From contig NZ_CP065521.1 in the NCBI RefSeq assembly GCF_018986735.1, forward strand, positions 930,001-994,000: a stretch of DNA of 64,000 nucleotides, read 5' to 3'. This stretch comes from Schaalia sp. 19OD2882 (GTDB lineage Bacteria > Actinomycetota > Actinomycetes > Actinomycetales > Actinomycetaceae). Of the stretch, positions 30,262 to 41,534 are shown piece by piece. Within the stretch, counting starts at the first letter, position 1. Each line of letters starts with the position of its first letter. A program made the translations under genes and the position numbers. The notes below the pieces were generated by a model. That model was not told the DNA's origin and did not search any database. It worked only from the letters and a program-made list of their open reading frames with translations.

Positions 30262-31529
30262 TGTCGGGCGGCCTCAGCCAGTTGGGCGGCGATGCCTTCG
30301 GAACGCATCCTCTCGTCGATGAACATGAGGGTGACGAAGGCACCCGACAGGGGCAGGACGATGCCGCTGAGCAGAGTGGACAAGAACATGGTCGCGGCCT
30401 GGCCCACGGCCGGCGAACCCAGGATCACGAACAGGCTGGCGATGGCCCCGGCGAAACCTCCGAGCAACCCGGAGGCGAAGGACAGGACCATCCCCATCAG
30501 CCAGTAGCGGCCCAAGGTGCGCCAGAACGCGCCCTTCGTGAGCTTCCACGAGCGTCCCAGAGCGGCGATCGGACCCTGGTGTTCGAGGACCACGGACAGC
30601 GGGGCGAAGACCAACTTGACCGACAGGGCGACCACCGCGAGGGCGATGAGGAGGAAGGCCAACAGGACGAGCAGGACGACCCCGACAATGGCCCCGGGGG
30701 ACAGCTCCTCCGGGTTGCTTCCCACGATCGCCCACACGCCAAGGCCCACCGGGGCGCCCACGACCAGGAGGACCACGATCTGGATGAGGGAGATGAGGAT
30801 CGACACCCCGAGCAGCGGCAGGACGCGCGGAGCCACCGCACGCCAGGCGTCACCGACCGACGCCTTGCGGCCGAGCACCGCGTCATGGACCGTGATGGCC
30901 AGGATGCCGGTGAGGATCGTCGTCGACAGGGCGATCAGGCCGGAGGAGAACAACGTCGAGAAGATCATTCCCGAGATGGCGGCGGCGGTCTGGGTGAGCT
31001 GGTCCTCGGCATTGGCGGTCATGAGGTCCTGCTCGGCCAAGGCGAAGACGTAGTCCCACGCGAAGAACTGGAGGATGCCGGCCACCAGTGCGACGAGCGC
31101 CATGACCGCCATGGAGAATCCGAACATCACCGACGGATTGGCGCGCACCGCCCGGAACGTGCCTTCGAAGAGTTCCGCGAGGCCCAGGGGGCGCAGGGGG
31201 ATGATCCCCGGGCGGGGGGCGCTGTCGCCCCACACCGGCGGCGCGGGCGGGAGTTGGGCACCTCCCTGTGGCTGCGGGCCCCACGGGCCGGCCTGGCCGG
31301 CGGGAACGCCTGGAGGCCCCGCCCACACGCCCTGTGGGGCTCCGCCGGGTGCGCCCTGTTGCCACGGTGAGGGTGCGGGGGCCCCTTGGTTCCACGAGGC
31401 CGGGGCCTGTCCGACGGCGCCCTGCTGAGCATCCGAGGACGACGTCCATGCGGCGTGGCCGCCCTGTGCGGGGTCCATGGGAGGTTCGGAGGGTTGGCGC
31501 CACTGCCCGTGCGGGTCGGCCTCGGTCAT
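30258..31529 (-). CDS. Pro/Gly-rich-headed glycerophosphodiesterase-type membrane protein
   Basis: A 423-residue protein. Residues 1-110 are Pro/Gly/Gln/Trp-rich (HGQWRQPSEPPMDP and similar). PRPGIIPLRPLGLAELFEG then leads into about six hydrophobic segments like the membrane domain seen in GdpD-type proteins and in standalone DUFs annotated glycerophosphoryl diester phosphodiesterase membrane domain. No catalytic GDPD domain is present, so phosphodiesterase activity is not supported. It is the promoter-proximal gene of the leftward MoxR operon and diverges from mtrA across 162 bp. Confidence 0.78.
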   Translation of the reverse strand: MTEADPHGQWRQPSEPPMDPAQGGHAAWTSSSDAQQGAVGQAPASWNQGAPAPSPWQQGAPGGAPQGVWAGPPGVPAGQAGPWGPQPQGGAQLPPAPPVWGDSAPRPGIIPLRPLGLAELFEGTFRAVRANPSVMFGFSMAVMALVALVAGILQFFAWDYVFALAEQDLMTANAEDQLTQTAAAISGMIFSTLFSSGLIALSTTILTGILAITVHDAVLGRKASVGDAWRAVAPRVLPLLGVSILISLIQIVVLLVVGAPVGLGVWAIVGSNPEELSPGAIVGVVLLVLLAFLLIALAVVALSVKLVFAPLSVVLEHQGPIAALGRSWKLTKGAFWRTLGRYWLMGMVLSFASGLLGGFAGAIASLFVILGSPAVGQAATMFLSTLLSGIVLPLSGAFVTLMFIDERMRSEGIAAQLAEAARQ

Positions 31530-31691
31530 CGTGTCTCCTGGAGTTCACGCACGTCGGCAGGCCCGACGCGTCGGGTCCATCCTGCCACGGGCACCGGGGA
31601 CACGCTGCGGGTGGATCATGACACGTCGGGAAGTCGGCCCGGACCGGCCGGGTGGCGTGCGCACAGGGCCGGTTCGTGACACGATCGGGAC

Positions 31692-32372
31692 ATGAGCTCG
31701 CGCATTCTCGTCGTGGATGACGACGTCGCACTGTCCGAGATGATCGGAATCGTCCTTGGAGCCGAGGGATACACGGTCGTGGACTGCGCAGACGGCGCCC
31801 TCGCCCTCGACACCTTCCGACAGGTCGCACCCGACCTCGTCCTTTTGGACCTCATGCTTCCCGGGCTCGACGGCATCGAGATCTGCCGCCTCATCCGCCG
31901 CGAGTCCGACGTGCCCGTCGTCATGCTCACCGCCCGCTCCGACACCACCGACGTGGTCGCCGGACTCGAAGCCGGAGCCGACGACTACGTGCCCAAGCCC
32001 TTCAAACCCAAGGAGCTCGTGGCCCGCGTACGCGCCCGCCTGCGTGGACGCGAAGAGGTCGGCGAGGAACACCTGACCATCGGTGAGATCGTCGTCGACG
32101 TGCCCGGACACGTGGTTCGCCGCGGCGGCGAGGAGATCGCCCTGACCCCCCTCGAATTCGACCTGCTCGTTGCCCTGGGGCGAGCCCCGTGGAAGGTCTT
32201 CTCACGCGAGGAACTGCTGGAGAAGGTCTGGGGATACCGCCACGCCGCAGACACGCGACTGGTCAACGTCCACGTCCAGCGCTTGCGCTCCAAGATCGAA
32301 CGCGACCCGGAAAAGCCGGAGGTCATCGTCACCGTCCGCGGCGTCGGCTACCGCGCTGGAAATGCCTCCTGA
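31692..32372 (+). CDS. mtrA: Response regulator MtrA
   Basis: A 226-residue OmpR-family regulator. The receiver domain has VVDDD, the phosphorylated Asp53 in LLDLMLPGLDG, and YVPKPFKPKEL with the conserved lysine. The winged-helix domain has LTPLEFDLLVALGR, FSREELLEKVWGY and VTVRGVGYRAG. MtrA controls cell-wall hydrolases, division and osmotic responses in actinobacteria. It precedes mtrB and lpqB as usual, and its stop overlaps the mtrB start by about 11 bases. The match to the family is strong over the whole length. Confidence 0.96.
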   Translation: MSSRILVVDDDVALSEMIGIVLGAEGYTVVDCADGALALDTFRQVAPDLVLLDLMLPGLDGIEICRLIRRESDVPVVMLTARSDTTDVVAGLEAGADDYVPKPFKPKELVARVRARLRGREEVGEEHLTIGEIVVDVPGHVVRRGGEEIALTPLEFDLLVALGRAPWKVFSREELLEKVWGYRHAADTRLVNVHVQRLRSKIERDPEKPEVIVTVRGVGYRAGNAS

Positions 32373-33960
32373 GGCGATCGAGTGTGTCAAGGGCCTGTGG
32401 CGCCGCGTCGCCGCCTGGCCCTTGGTCGCCCTGGTCCGTTCCTCCATCTCGATCCGCTCCGCCCTCGTCATCACGGCCGCCGGCATGGTGGCCGTCACCG
32501 TCTTCGGGGGCCTGGTCGCCACCCAGATGAAGACCGGGATCTTCGAAGCGCGCCGCGCCCAGGTGCTCGAAGACGCCTCCGTGCGTTTCTCGGGCGCGCA
32601 GGCCACTTTCGAACAATCCACCGCCTCCAGCCCCGACCAGGTCCAGGAGGTCGCGCGTCAGACGGTGGAGTCCACCAAGGCCTCAGCCGCCGGGGCGGGC
32701 GCCGTGTCCGTCCTGCTGCTGCGCACCCCCGGGAACTCCGGTGGATTCCGCATCAACGAGATCGTCGACCCCACACTCGACGCGGTTGTCACCGATCAGA
32801 TTCGCACGGCCATCCGCGACACCGGCAAGGCCCACTGGCAGTCCGTCGCGATTCCCGCCGCCGGCGCCGACTCCTTCGGCAATCCCGGAATCCTGGTGGG
32901 GATGCAGGTGCGCCTGCCTCGGGCCGGGGTCCACCAGCTGTTCATCGTCTACTCGTTGGCGGATGACCAGGCCATGGTCGACATGGTCATGGAGGTTCTG
33001 GCCATCGGCGCGGTTCCACTACTCGTGCTGGTGCCCATCGGCACCTTCTGGACCCTGCACCACCTGCTGCGCCCGGTACGTACGACGGCCAGAGCCGCCT
33101 CGCGGCTGGCCGAAGGCGACCTTGAGGCGCGCGTCTCCGTGTCAGGGGTGGACGAGATGAGTCGCCTGTCCAGCGCCTTCAACGACATGGCCTCCTCCTT
33201 GCAGGACAAGATCGTCGAGTACGACACCCTGTCCAAGCTCCAGCAGCGATTCGTCTCCGACGTCTCCCACGAGTTGCGTACGCCCCTGACGACGATCCGC
33301 ATGGCCGAGGAGATGATCTGGCAGGACCGGGACGCCCTCAAGGGGCCTTCCAAACGCTCCGCGGAACTGCTCCACGGGCAGGTGGCGCGTTTCGAGTCGA
33401 TGCTCTCCGACCTGTTGGAGATCTCCCGATACGACGCCCGCTCCACTCTGCTCGACACCGAGACCACGGACCTGCGGCCGCTCGTGGAAAAGGTCGTCAC
33501 CGCCAATGAGGAACTCGCCTCAAGGCTCTCCGTGCGCGTGCAGATCCACGCGCCGGGGCAACGCTGCGCGGCCGAGATCGACTCCAGGCGCATCGAACGC
33601 GTCCTGCGCAACCTGCTGGTCAACGCCGTCGAACACGCCGATGGGACTGCGGTCGACATCCACGTGGCCGCCACACCCACCGACGTCGCCGTCCGGGTCC
33701 GCGACCACGGGGTCGGCATGAGCGAAGAGGTCGTGGACAGGGTCTTCGACCGCTTCTACCGCGCCGACCCCGCCCGCGCCCGCACCACCGGCGGTACCGG
33801 GCTGGGTCTGTCGATCGCCCGCGAGGACGTCAGTGCCCACGGGGGCACCATCGAGGCCTGGGGTCGCCCGGGACAGGGCGCCTCCTTCCTCGTCACACTG
33901 CCCAAGACCGTGGGCGATCCGGTTCGAACCCGTCCGCTGGAACTGTGGAAGGAGGAATGA
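32362..33960 (+). CDS. mtrB: Sensor histidine kinase MtrB
   Basis: A 532-residue membrane kinase. Two transmembrane segments (ALVITAAGMVAVTVFGGLVA and VLAIGAVPLLVLVPIG) bracket an extracellular sensor of about 170 residues; a HAMP domain (RAASRLAEGDLEARVSV) follows. The autophosphorylated His303 lies in SDVSHELRTPLT, and N/G boxes are NLLVNAVEHADG, DHGVGMS and GTGLGLSIARE. It phosphorylates MtrA. The ATG at 32362 overlaps the mtrA stop. The last codons overlap lpqB. Confidence 0.95.
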   Translation: MPPEAIECVKGLWRRVAAWPLVALVRSSISIRSALVITAAGMVAVTVFGGLVATQMKTGIFEARRAQVLEDASVRFSGAQATFEQSTASSPDQVQEVARQTVESTKASAAGAGAVSVLLLRTPGNSGGFRINEIVDPTLDAVVTDQIRTAIRDTGKAHWQSVAIPAAGADSFGNPGILVGMQVRLPRAGVHQLFIVYSLADDQAMVDMVMEVLAIGAVPLLVLVPIGTFWTLHHLLRPVRTTARAASRLAEGDLEARVSVSGVDEMSRLSSAFNDMASSLQDKIVEYDTLSKLQQRFVSDVSHELRTPLTTIRMAEEMIWQDRDALKGPSKRSAELLHGQVARFESMLSDLLEISRYDARSTLLDTETTDLRPLVEKVVTANEELASRLSVRVQIHAPGQRCAAEIDSRRIERVLRNLLVNAVEHADGTAVDIHVAATPTDVAVRVRDHGVGMSEEVVDRVFDRFYRADPARARTTGGTGLGLSIAREDVSAHGGTIEAWGRPGQGASFLVTLPKTVGDPVRTRPLELWKEE

Positions 33961-35732
33961 TGACCCGGGTACCGGGCCGTCGTCCCCGCGCGTGGCGGAC
34001 ACCCGCCGTCAGCGCCGCCCTCGCCCTCGTCCTGTCGGTGTCCGCCTGCTCCGCACTGCCGACGTCCAGCGCTCCCCAGGCCTTCGACGTCGAAGTGCCC
34101 GACTCCCCACCCCTTGTCCTGTCCGCAGGCGGCCCCGCCGAAGGCGCCACCGCCCAGGAACTCGTCCAGGGTTTCCTTCTGGCATGCGCCGCAGGAGCCT
34201 CCGACGACTTCGCCACCGCGCGCCTGCACCTGACCACCGCCTCGGCACAGTCGTGGAACCCCCAAGCCGGCGTCCAGATCTTCCCGACCGACGCCACCCC
34301 GGTGATCTCCACCCCGACCGAAGCCGAGAAGGCCACACGCACCACGGTCAGCCTGGAGGTCCCCGCCGTGGCCTCAGTGGACTCCCACGGGATCCTCACC
34401 AGGGCTCCGGCCTCCTCCGTGTCAGCCACCTTCCACCTCGTGCGCGAGAACGGACAGTGGCGCATCGACGCCCCCGATGACGGGATCGTCGTCTCGCAGG
34501 CCTCCTTCCTGGCCACCCACGACCTCGTCAACCTGCAGTTCCCCACAGCCGCCGGAGACGCCCTGGTCGCCGACCCACGCTGGTACCCGGCGCGCCGCCT
34601 CGCCACCCACCTCGTCCAAGGACTTGTCGAAGGTCCACGTGAGTCACTGACCACGGTGCTGCAGAACGCCGTGCCGGCAGGCACCGTCCTGGACTCGCGC
34701 GGGGTCGAAGTCACAGACGGCCTGGCAAAGGTCCTGCTCAGCGGTCAGGCGCCCACGGGCAGGGCCGCGGCACTCATGCGCTGGGAGATCGAGCAGACCC
34801 TCACCGCCGTGCCCGCCATCTCCGGGGTCCTGGTCAGCGTGTCCGGGCAGGAACTCGTGGGAGCCTCCCCTCCGGGACCCGACTACTCCCTCGATGCGGC
34901 CCTGGTCCTGACCGACCAGGGCCTGGGGTCCTGGACCGCCGGCACCATCCGCCCCCACCTGGCGCCCAATGGGCCCGGCGATGCCGCCTCGGACCTGGCG
35001 CTCGGGCCCCTCGGCGACTCGCCAGTGGTGTGGCGCGAGGCAGACACCTTGACCATCTCCGCCGCCTCCGGCCTTCAGCGGCGCCGGATCCACGTCAAGG
35101 CGGCGCCGGTCCATGTCTCGGTCGACAGGTACGGGTGGGTGTGGGTGCCTGCCTCTGCGGCTGCTGCGGCTGCTGCGGGTGGGGGCGGAGTCGATGGGGC
35201 CGAGGATCTCGGAGCACTTGCCACTGCTCGACCGATGGTGGCCTTGGACGCGAACGGGCGCACCGCGGTGCCCGAGTTGCCCTCGGACGTGGCGCAAGGC
35301 CTGGTCCGTGTCCATGTCTCACCCGACGGCAGCCGGGTCCTGCTCCTTCGGTCCTTCGGCGGTGCGACCGGCCTGTGGTCGGCAGTGGTCGAACGGAGCG
35401 GCGACGGCACTCCCATGGGTCTGGGGCAGGTGGAGCCCGTGCCCGCACTGGCGGCAGGGGTCGTCGACGTGTCGTGGGCGGGGCCGTCACGATTCGTCGC
35501 TCTGGTCAACGAGACCCCGGGTACGGCCGATTCTGCGACATCGATGTTCACAGTGGACTTCGGGGGTCTTGCCTCTTCGGCCCCTGCGCCCGCGCACGTG
35601 GTCTCGATCAGTGCCGGCCCGGCGGCCTCGAGTCTGGTGGTCACCCTGGACGACGGCACTCGCCACACCCGCAGCGGAGCCTTGTGGCAGCCGGTGGCCT
35701 CGACTGTCAAGGACTTGCGTTTCCCGGGCTGA
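33960..35732 (+). CDS. lpqB: Lipoprotein LpqB
   Basis: A 590-residue secreted lipoprotein, partner of the MtrAB system. A signal peptide ends in LSVSAC with the lipidated cysteine at 30. A GerMN-like region (about 200-300, ADPRWYPARRLATHLVQGL) precedes a beta-propeller-like C-terminal half. Of the tandem ATGATG I prefer the second, which gives AGGAGG normal spacing. The propeller contains an Ala/Gly tract (SAAAAAAAGGGG) coded by GCTGCTGCG-type repeats at about 35156-35190, an unusual insertion. LpqB modulates MtrB signalling in mycobacteria. Confidence 0.93.
   Translation: MTRVPGRRPRAWRTPAVSAALALVLSVSACSALPTSSAPQAFDVEVPDSPPLVLSAGGPAEGATAQELVQGFLLACAAGASDDFATARLHLTTASAQSWNPQAGVQIFPTDATPVISTPTEAEKATRTTVSLEVPAVASVDSHGILTRAPASSVSATFHLVRENGQWRIDAPDDGIVVSQASFLATHDLVNLQFPTAAGDALVADPRWYPARRLATHLVQGLVEGPRESLTTVLQNAVPAGTVLDSRGVEVTDGLAKVLLSGQAPTGRAAALMRWEIEQTLTAVPAISGVLVSVSGQELVGASPPGPDYSLDAALVLTDQGLGSWTAGTIRPHLAPNGPGDAASDLALGPLGDSPVVWREADTLTISAASGLQRRRIHVKAAPVHVSVDRYGWVWVPASAAAAAAAGGGGVDGAEDLGALATARPMVALDANGRTAVPELPSDVAQGLVRVHVSPDGSRVLLLRSFGGATGLWSAVVERSGDGTPMGLGQVEPVPALAAGVVDVSWAGPSRFVALVNETPGTADSATSMFTVDFGGLASSAPAPAHVVSISAGPAASSLVVTLDDGTRHTRSGALWQPVASTVKDLRFPG
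35156..35190 (+). repeat. Short GC(T/G)-rich codon repeat inside lpqB
   Basis: Alternating GCTGCTGCG units code for seven alanines followed by four glycines. The tract keeps the frame. Slippage here would change the loop length in steps of three bases, but no frameshift is present. Confidence 0.6.
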
Positions 35733-35791
35733 CGTGGTGGGCCGTGGACGCCGGGAGTCCGCTCGTGAACAGGGGGCTGCCGCGACTGCCC

Positions 35792-35831
35792 TTGTCCACA
35801 GGGCCCACCGAGGCGCCAAGCGCTGTCCACA
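35792..35831 (+). promoter_or_regulatory. Pair of DnaA-box-like 9-mers
   Basis: TTGTCCACA (35792-35800) is the actinobacterial consensus DnaA box, and CTGTCCACA (35823-35831) differs at one position. They are in the same orientation and 31 bp apart, within the 222-bp gap between lpqB and comF. Two sites are too few for a replication origin; DnaA binding or titration is possible. Confidence 0.4.
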
Positions 35832-35954
35832 GGGGCCCGATTCTCGTCTGTGTCACAGGCCCGCCGGTGTTTGCATGGACGTGTGGACGGCACATTCGAT
35901 CCAGTGGGCCCCAGCACCCCGGTCGCCCGGATTCGCCGGGGGTGGAGGAGGTGT

Positions 35955-36635
35955 GTGCGCCTACTTGTCGACTTGGCGCTGCCGGCCACCTGCCCCGGCT
36001 GCGGCCAGTGGGACACGCCCCTGTGCGCATCCTGTGCCGCCAGGTCGGGCGGGCCCGTCGGACAGTGGAGCCCCTTGGAGGTTGAGGGCAGGTGCGCTGC
36101 GGCACCGCTGCTCACCCTGGGCGGTTACGAGGGCGAGCTGCGCGGACTCGTCCTGGCCGCCAAACACTCCGCCCGGTGGGATCCGCACTCGTGGCTGGAG
36201 CGGGCCGGGGCCACCCTCGCGCGAGGCCTCGTCGACCAGGGCCTGCTCGCCTGGACCGGCCCACCCGGCCCGGATGCGCCGACCCGGGTGTGGGTGGTTC
36301 CGGCGCCCTCGAGTTGGCGCAGGCGCCTTTTCGGACGGGAGGTGACAGTGGTGCTGGCCTGTGCGGTGGCCCGGGAACTGGCGGAGCGTGCAGGGGTCAG
36401 TGCGGAGGTCGTCGAGGCCGCCTGGCTGCGCCCCGGCGCCCGGGGCCAGTCCGGCAAGACCTCCGCCGCACGTCGCAGGGGGCGGCGTGGGGCGATGCTC
36501 GCCCTGGTCGAGGTGCCGACCCGGGTCGGCCTCGTCCTCGTCGATGACGTCGTCACCACCGGAGCAACTGCGCGTGAGCTGGCGCGGGTCCTCGGGGGCC
36601 GGTGGTGCGTCTTCCTGGCGCTGGCGCGTGCGTGA
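35955..36635 (+). CDS. comF: ComF-family phosphoribosyltransferase-like protein
   Basis: A 226-residue protein with an N-terminal zinc knuckle (CPGCGQWDTPLCASC) and a C-terminal phosphoribosyltransferase fold with the PRPP loop VLVDDVVTTGATARE. ComF is required for DNA uptake in naturally competent bacteria and is widely conserved elsewhere. I chose GTG 35955, which has GGAGGAGG four bases upstream, over the longer frame starting at 35850. Position between lpqB and hpf matches M. tuberculosis Rv3242c. Confidence 0.9.
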   Translation: MRLLVDLALPATCPGCGQWDTPLCASCAARSGGPVGQWSPLEVEGRCAAAPLLTLGGYEGELRGLVLAAKHSARWDPHSWLERAGATLARGLVDQGLLAWTGPPGPDAPTRVWVVPAPSSWRRRLFGREVTVVLACAVARELAERAGVSAEVVEAAWLRPGARGQSGKTSAARRRGRRGAMLALVEVPTRVGLVLVDDVVTTGATARELARVLGGRWCVFLALARA

Positions 36636-36670
36636 GTGGTCGCCACCTGCGATGACACCACCCGATTCCT

Positions 36671-36851
36671 TATGACGTGGGTCACCGCGTGCGCTACGAT
36701 GAGGCCATCACGAGACGTGGTTCCACGAGGACGAGGACGTCCTGGGGGCCGCCGCCGGAGGGAGGTGGGAACCAGACACACCGTCCGGGGTGACGATGCC
36801 GCCGGACACCACCCACGCGGGCTTCGCCCGCCAGTTCCTCTGGAGGAAATG
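36671..36851 (+). promoter_or_regulatory. Candidate hpf promoter and structured leader
   Basis: TATGAC (36671-36676), an 18-bp spacer and TACGAT (36695-36700) give a weak promoter. The leader of about 145 bases contains the GTCCGG/CCGGAC pair (36783-36807) and a GCGGGC-TTC-GCCCGC hairpin (36817-36831) just before the ribosome site. Folding near the start could affect translation of hpf. Confidence 0.35.
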
Positions 36852-37493
36852 ATGGACATCACTGTCGTTGCGCGAAATGCCGAGATCCACCCGAACTTCC
36901 GTGAGTACGTCGAGGAGAAGGTCTCCAAGATCACCCAGTTCTACCCGCGAGCCCAGCGGGTCGACGTCGAACTCACCCATGAGAGAAATCCGCGTCAGGC
37001 CGACACGGCGGAGCGGATCGAACTCACGGTCTACGGCAAGGGCCCGGTGATCCGGGCCGAGGCGAAATCGGCAGACAGGTATGCGGCGGTCGACATCGCG
37101 GCGGGCAAGCTCTATGAACGCCTGCGCCGTCTGCGTGACCGCGCGAAGGACCACCGTCGCCACCTGGATGTGCCCGACGGGGCCGACCTGCCGGTCGAGC
37201 TGCCCGAGGTCGCTCCTGAAGTCGAGGTGCTCGAAGAGGCGACACTGCGCAGTGCCGGTGACCTCAAGGTTGGAGAGGCTCGTGAGGAGCAGCTGGGCGA
37301 TTCCCCGGTGATCGTGCGTCAGAAGGTCCATGAGGCCGAGCCCATGACCCTGTCGGAGGCCCTGTACCAGATGGAACTCGTGGGACACCCGTTCTTCCTG
37401 TTCATCGACAGTGAGACGAAGCAGCCCTGTGTCATCTACCACCGTCACGGCTGGACCTACGGCGTCTTGCGCCTGAACACGACTGTGAGCTGA
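36852..37493 (+). CDS. hpf: Long-form ribosome hibernation promoting factor
   Basis: A 213-residue long HPF. The N-terminal RaiA domain (MDITVVARNAEIHPNFREY to about residue 100) binds the 30S decoding centre. A linker of about 50 residues leads to the C-terminal dimerisation domain with MTLSEALYQMELVGHPFFLF and HGWTYGVLRL, which pairs two ribosomes into inactive 100S dimers. The second of two tandem ATGs is chosen for spacing to GGAGG. Position between comF and secA is conserved. A strong hairpin follows. Confidence 0.93.
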   Translation: MDITVVARNAEIHPNFREYVEEKVSKITQFYPRAQRVDVELTHERNPRQADTAERIELTVYGKGPVIRAEAKSADRYAAVDIAAGKLYERLRRLRDRAKDHRRHLDVPDGADLPVELPEVAPEVEVLEEATLRSAGDLKVGEAREEQLGDSPVIVRQKVHEAEPMTLSEALYQMELVGHPFFLFIDSETKQPCVIYHRHGWTYGVLRLNTTVS

Positions 37494-37523
37494 GCGCCGT
37501 CGCCTGTCAGGGACCACGCCCGG

Positions 37524-37560
37524 GGGCGGGAGCACGCGGCGAATACCCGTGCTCCCGCCC
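37524..37560 (+). terminator. Strong hairpin terminator after hpf
   Basis: A perfect 13-bp inverted repeat (GGGCGGGAGCACG and its complement) with an 11-base loop begins about 30 bases after the hpf stop. It probably ends the mtrAB-lpqB-comF-hpf transcript. Confidence 0.8.
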
Positions 37561-37570
37561 TTCGTCGCGA

Positions 37571-37604
37571 GATTCGTCCGTCATCCGGTGGGAATCGTCC
37601 GTCA
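37571..37604 (-). repeat. Left cluster of GACGGACGAWTC repeats (two copies)
   Basis: GATTCGTCCGTCAT at 37571 and GAATCGTCCGTCA at 37592 are reverse complements of the right-hand repeats and start 21 bp apart, about two helical turns. They face the right cluster some 200-350 bp away. Confidence 0.7.
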
Positions 37605-37787
37605 GTGTTCGTGAGCACCTTCGTCGAGTTGCTTGGGTGATGCACCCACAGTTCTGAGACGTCGAAGACAAGGAAAACGCCTTGGTTCACGACCTCGGCG
37701 ACTCGCCTTCGAGGTCAGAGGCCGATGGCGCGCCTGAATCGCGCGGGCGGTCACCTCCTTCGTGCCCCCCGGATCCGTCAACGCAGG

Positions 37788-37956
37788 TGACGGACGACCG
37801 GATTCAAGGCTCTGCCTGGCACACGAACCTCCGAGAGGAGCGGCGCACGGGCAGGCTCCGCCCTCGTCAGAACCCAAGAAGCCCGCGCCTGGACGAATGA
37901 CGGACGATTCTCACCGAGGGACGGACGAATCTCACGGGATGACGGACGAATCTTGC
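37788..37956 (+). repeat. Right cluster of TGACGGACGAWTC repeats (three regular copies plus one outlier)
   Basis: TGACGGACGATTCTCAC (37898), GACGGACGAATCTCAC (37920) and TGACGGACGAATCTTGC (37940) have their GACGG cores at 37899, 37920 and 37941, exactly 21 bp apart. A fourth copy, TGACGGACGACCGGATTC at 37788, stands alone. Regular spacing suggests side-by-side binding of a regulator upstream of secA. Confidence 0.75.
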
Positions 37957-38092
37957 GGTGAGGGAAGGAGAGCGGTGGGGTGGGGAGGGTGGGCGGAGGA
38001 CGCTCCTTGCCTCGAGGTGCGTAGACTGGGGGCTGCGTGCCGACGCGCACGTCCGCGGTCCTGGAGACCCGGCCACTGACATGGGAGACCCT

Positions 38093-41008
<2,916 letters not shown>

Positions 41009-41012
41009 GTCG

Positions 41013-41534
41013 TCAACTGTGTTCGAGGGCGGTGGTCAGCCACCGCCCTCGAATTGCTTCCATCCGCAGGGCGAGGACTCGCGGGCGCCGGCCGCTGGAG
41101 ACGAGCGCTGCGACCTCGACCACTCCGTCGCGAACGGTGCTCACCCTGCAGGCGCGCACGACCGCTGCGGCAGCCTTGCGCGCGCCGCTGACCTGCAGGT
41201 CGTGGCCGACAAGTGCGAGGACCTCCGGGGTGACCCACCGTCTGAGTTGGGCGAGAGGACGGTGTCCGTCGAGCACTTCGCTCAGGCCCCGGGCAATGCC
41301 TTCGGCCCAGGTGTGCGGGTCCGGCAGCGGGAACGTCATGAGCAGGGGCGCCTCGGGCTGCTGGTCGCGCACGGGGTGGGCCCGAGAACCGACGAGGTTC
41401 ACCTGGTGCAGGTCATGGTGCCGATGCACTCGGGTGCCCGGGGAACGGGGCGTTTGGGGCGCGGAGACGGCGTTGGTGGCGCCTGGGGATCCTGCGCGCG
41501 AGCGGGCGCTGCGCTGCTGGGCGATGGTTCTCAT
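41013..41534 (-). CDS. Rv3235-family protein (DUF6459-like)
   Basis: A 173-residue protein with a poorly conserved Arg/Pro/His-rich first half and a conserved second half (WAEGIARGLSEVLDGHRPLAQLRRWVTPEVLALV, then CRVSTVRDGVVEVAALV and RWLTTALE) typical of the family that includes M. tuberculosis Rv3235. No catalytic motif is visible and the fold suggests a binding role. It overlaps the LysM gene by four bases, and its last codons contain the secA terminator. Function is unknown. Confidence 0.75.
   Translation of the reverse strand: MRTIAQQRSARSRAGSPGATNAVSAPQTPRSPGTRVHRHHDLHQVNLVGSRAHPVRDQQPEAPLLMTFPLPDPHTWAEGIARGLSEVLDGHRPLAQLRRWVTPEVLALVGHDLQVSGARKAAAAVVRACRVSTVRDGVVEVAALVSSGRRPRVLALRMEAIRGRWLTTALEHS
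41022..41053 (+). terminator. secA terminator nested in the convergent coding sequence
   Basis: A perfect 14-bp inverted repeat (TTCGAGGGCGGTGG and its complement) with a four-base loop starts 14 bases after the secA stop. Because the convergent gene ends at 41013, the hairpin lies inside its last codons. Confidence 0.8.

Larger units (their letters stand above)
37494..38092. other. 600-bp non-coding region upstream of secA
   Basis: No ORF here has a ribosome site plus recognisable protein. The region holds the hpf terminator (37524-37560), a left cluster of two inverted repeat copies (37571-37604), a right cluster of four copies (37788-37956), and, close to secA, a possible -10 TAGACT (38022-38027) without a clear -35. 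The middle 180 bases show nothing I can name. Confidence 0.6.

Noticed and set aside
36542..36586. ComF PRPP loop as evidence for a nucleotide-salvage phosphoribosyltransferase
   Set aside because: The N-terminal zinc knuckle and gene position identify ComF instead of a salvage enzyme.
37571..37956. CRISPR array or replication origin
   Set aside because: Repeats are short with only 5-9 bp between them, no cas genes are present, and there are no DnaA-box clusters.
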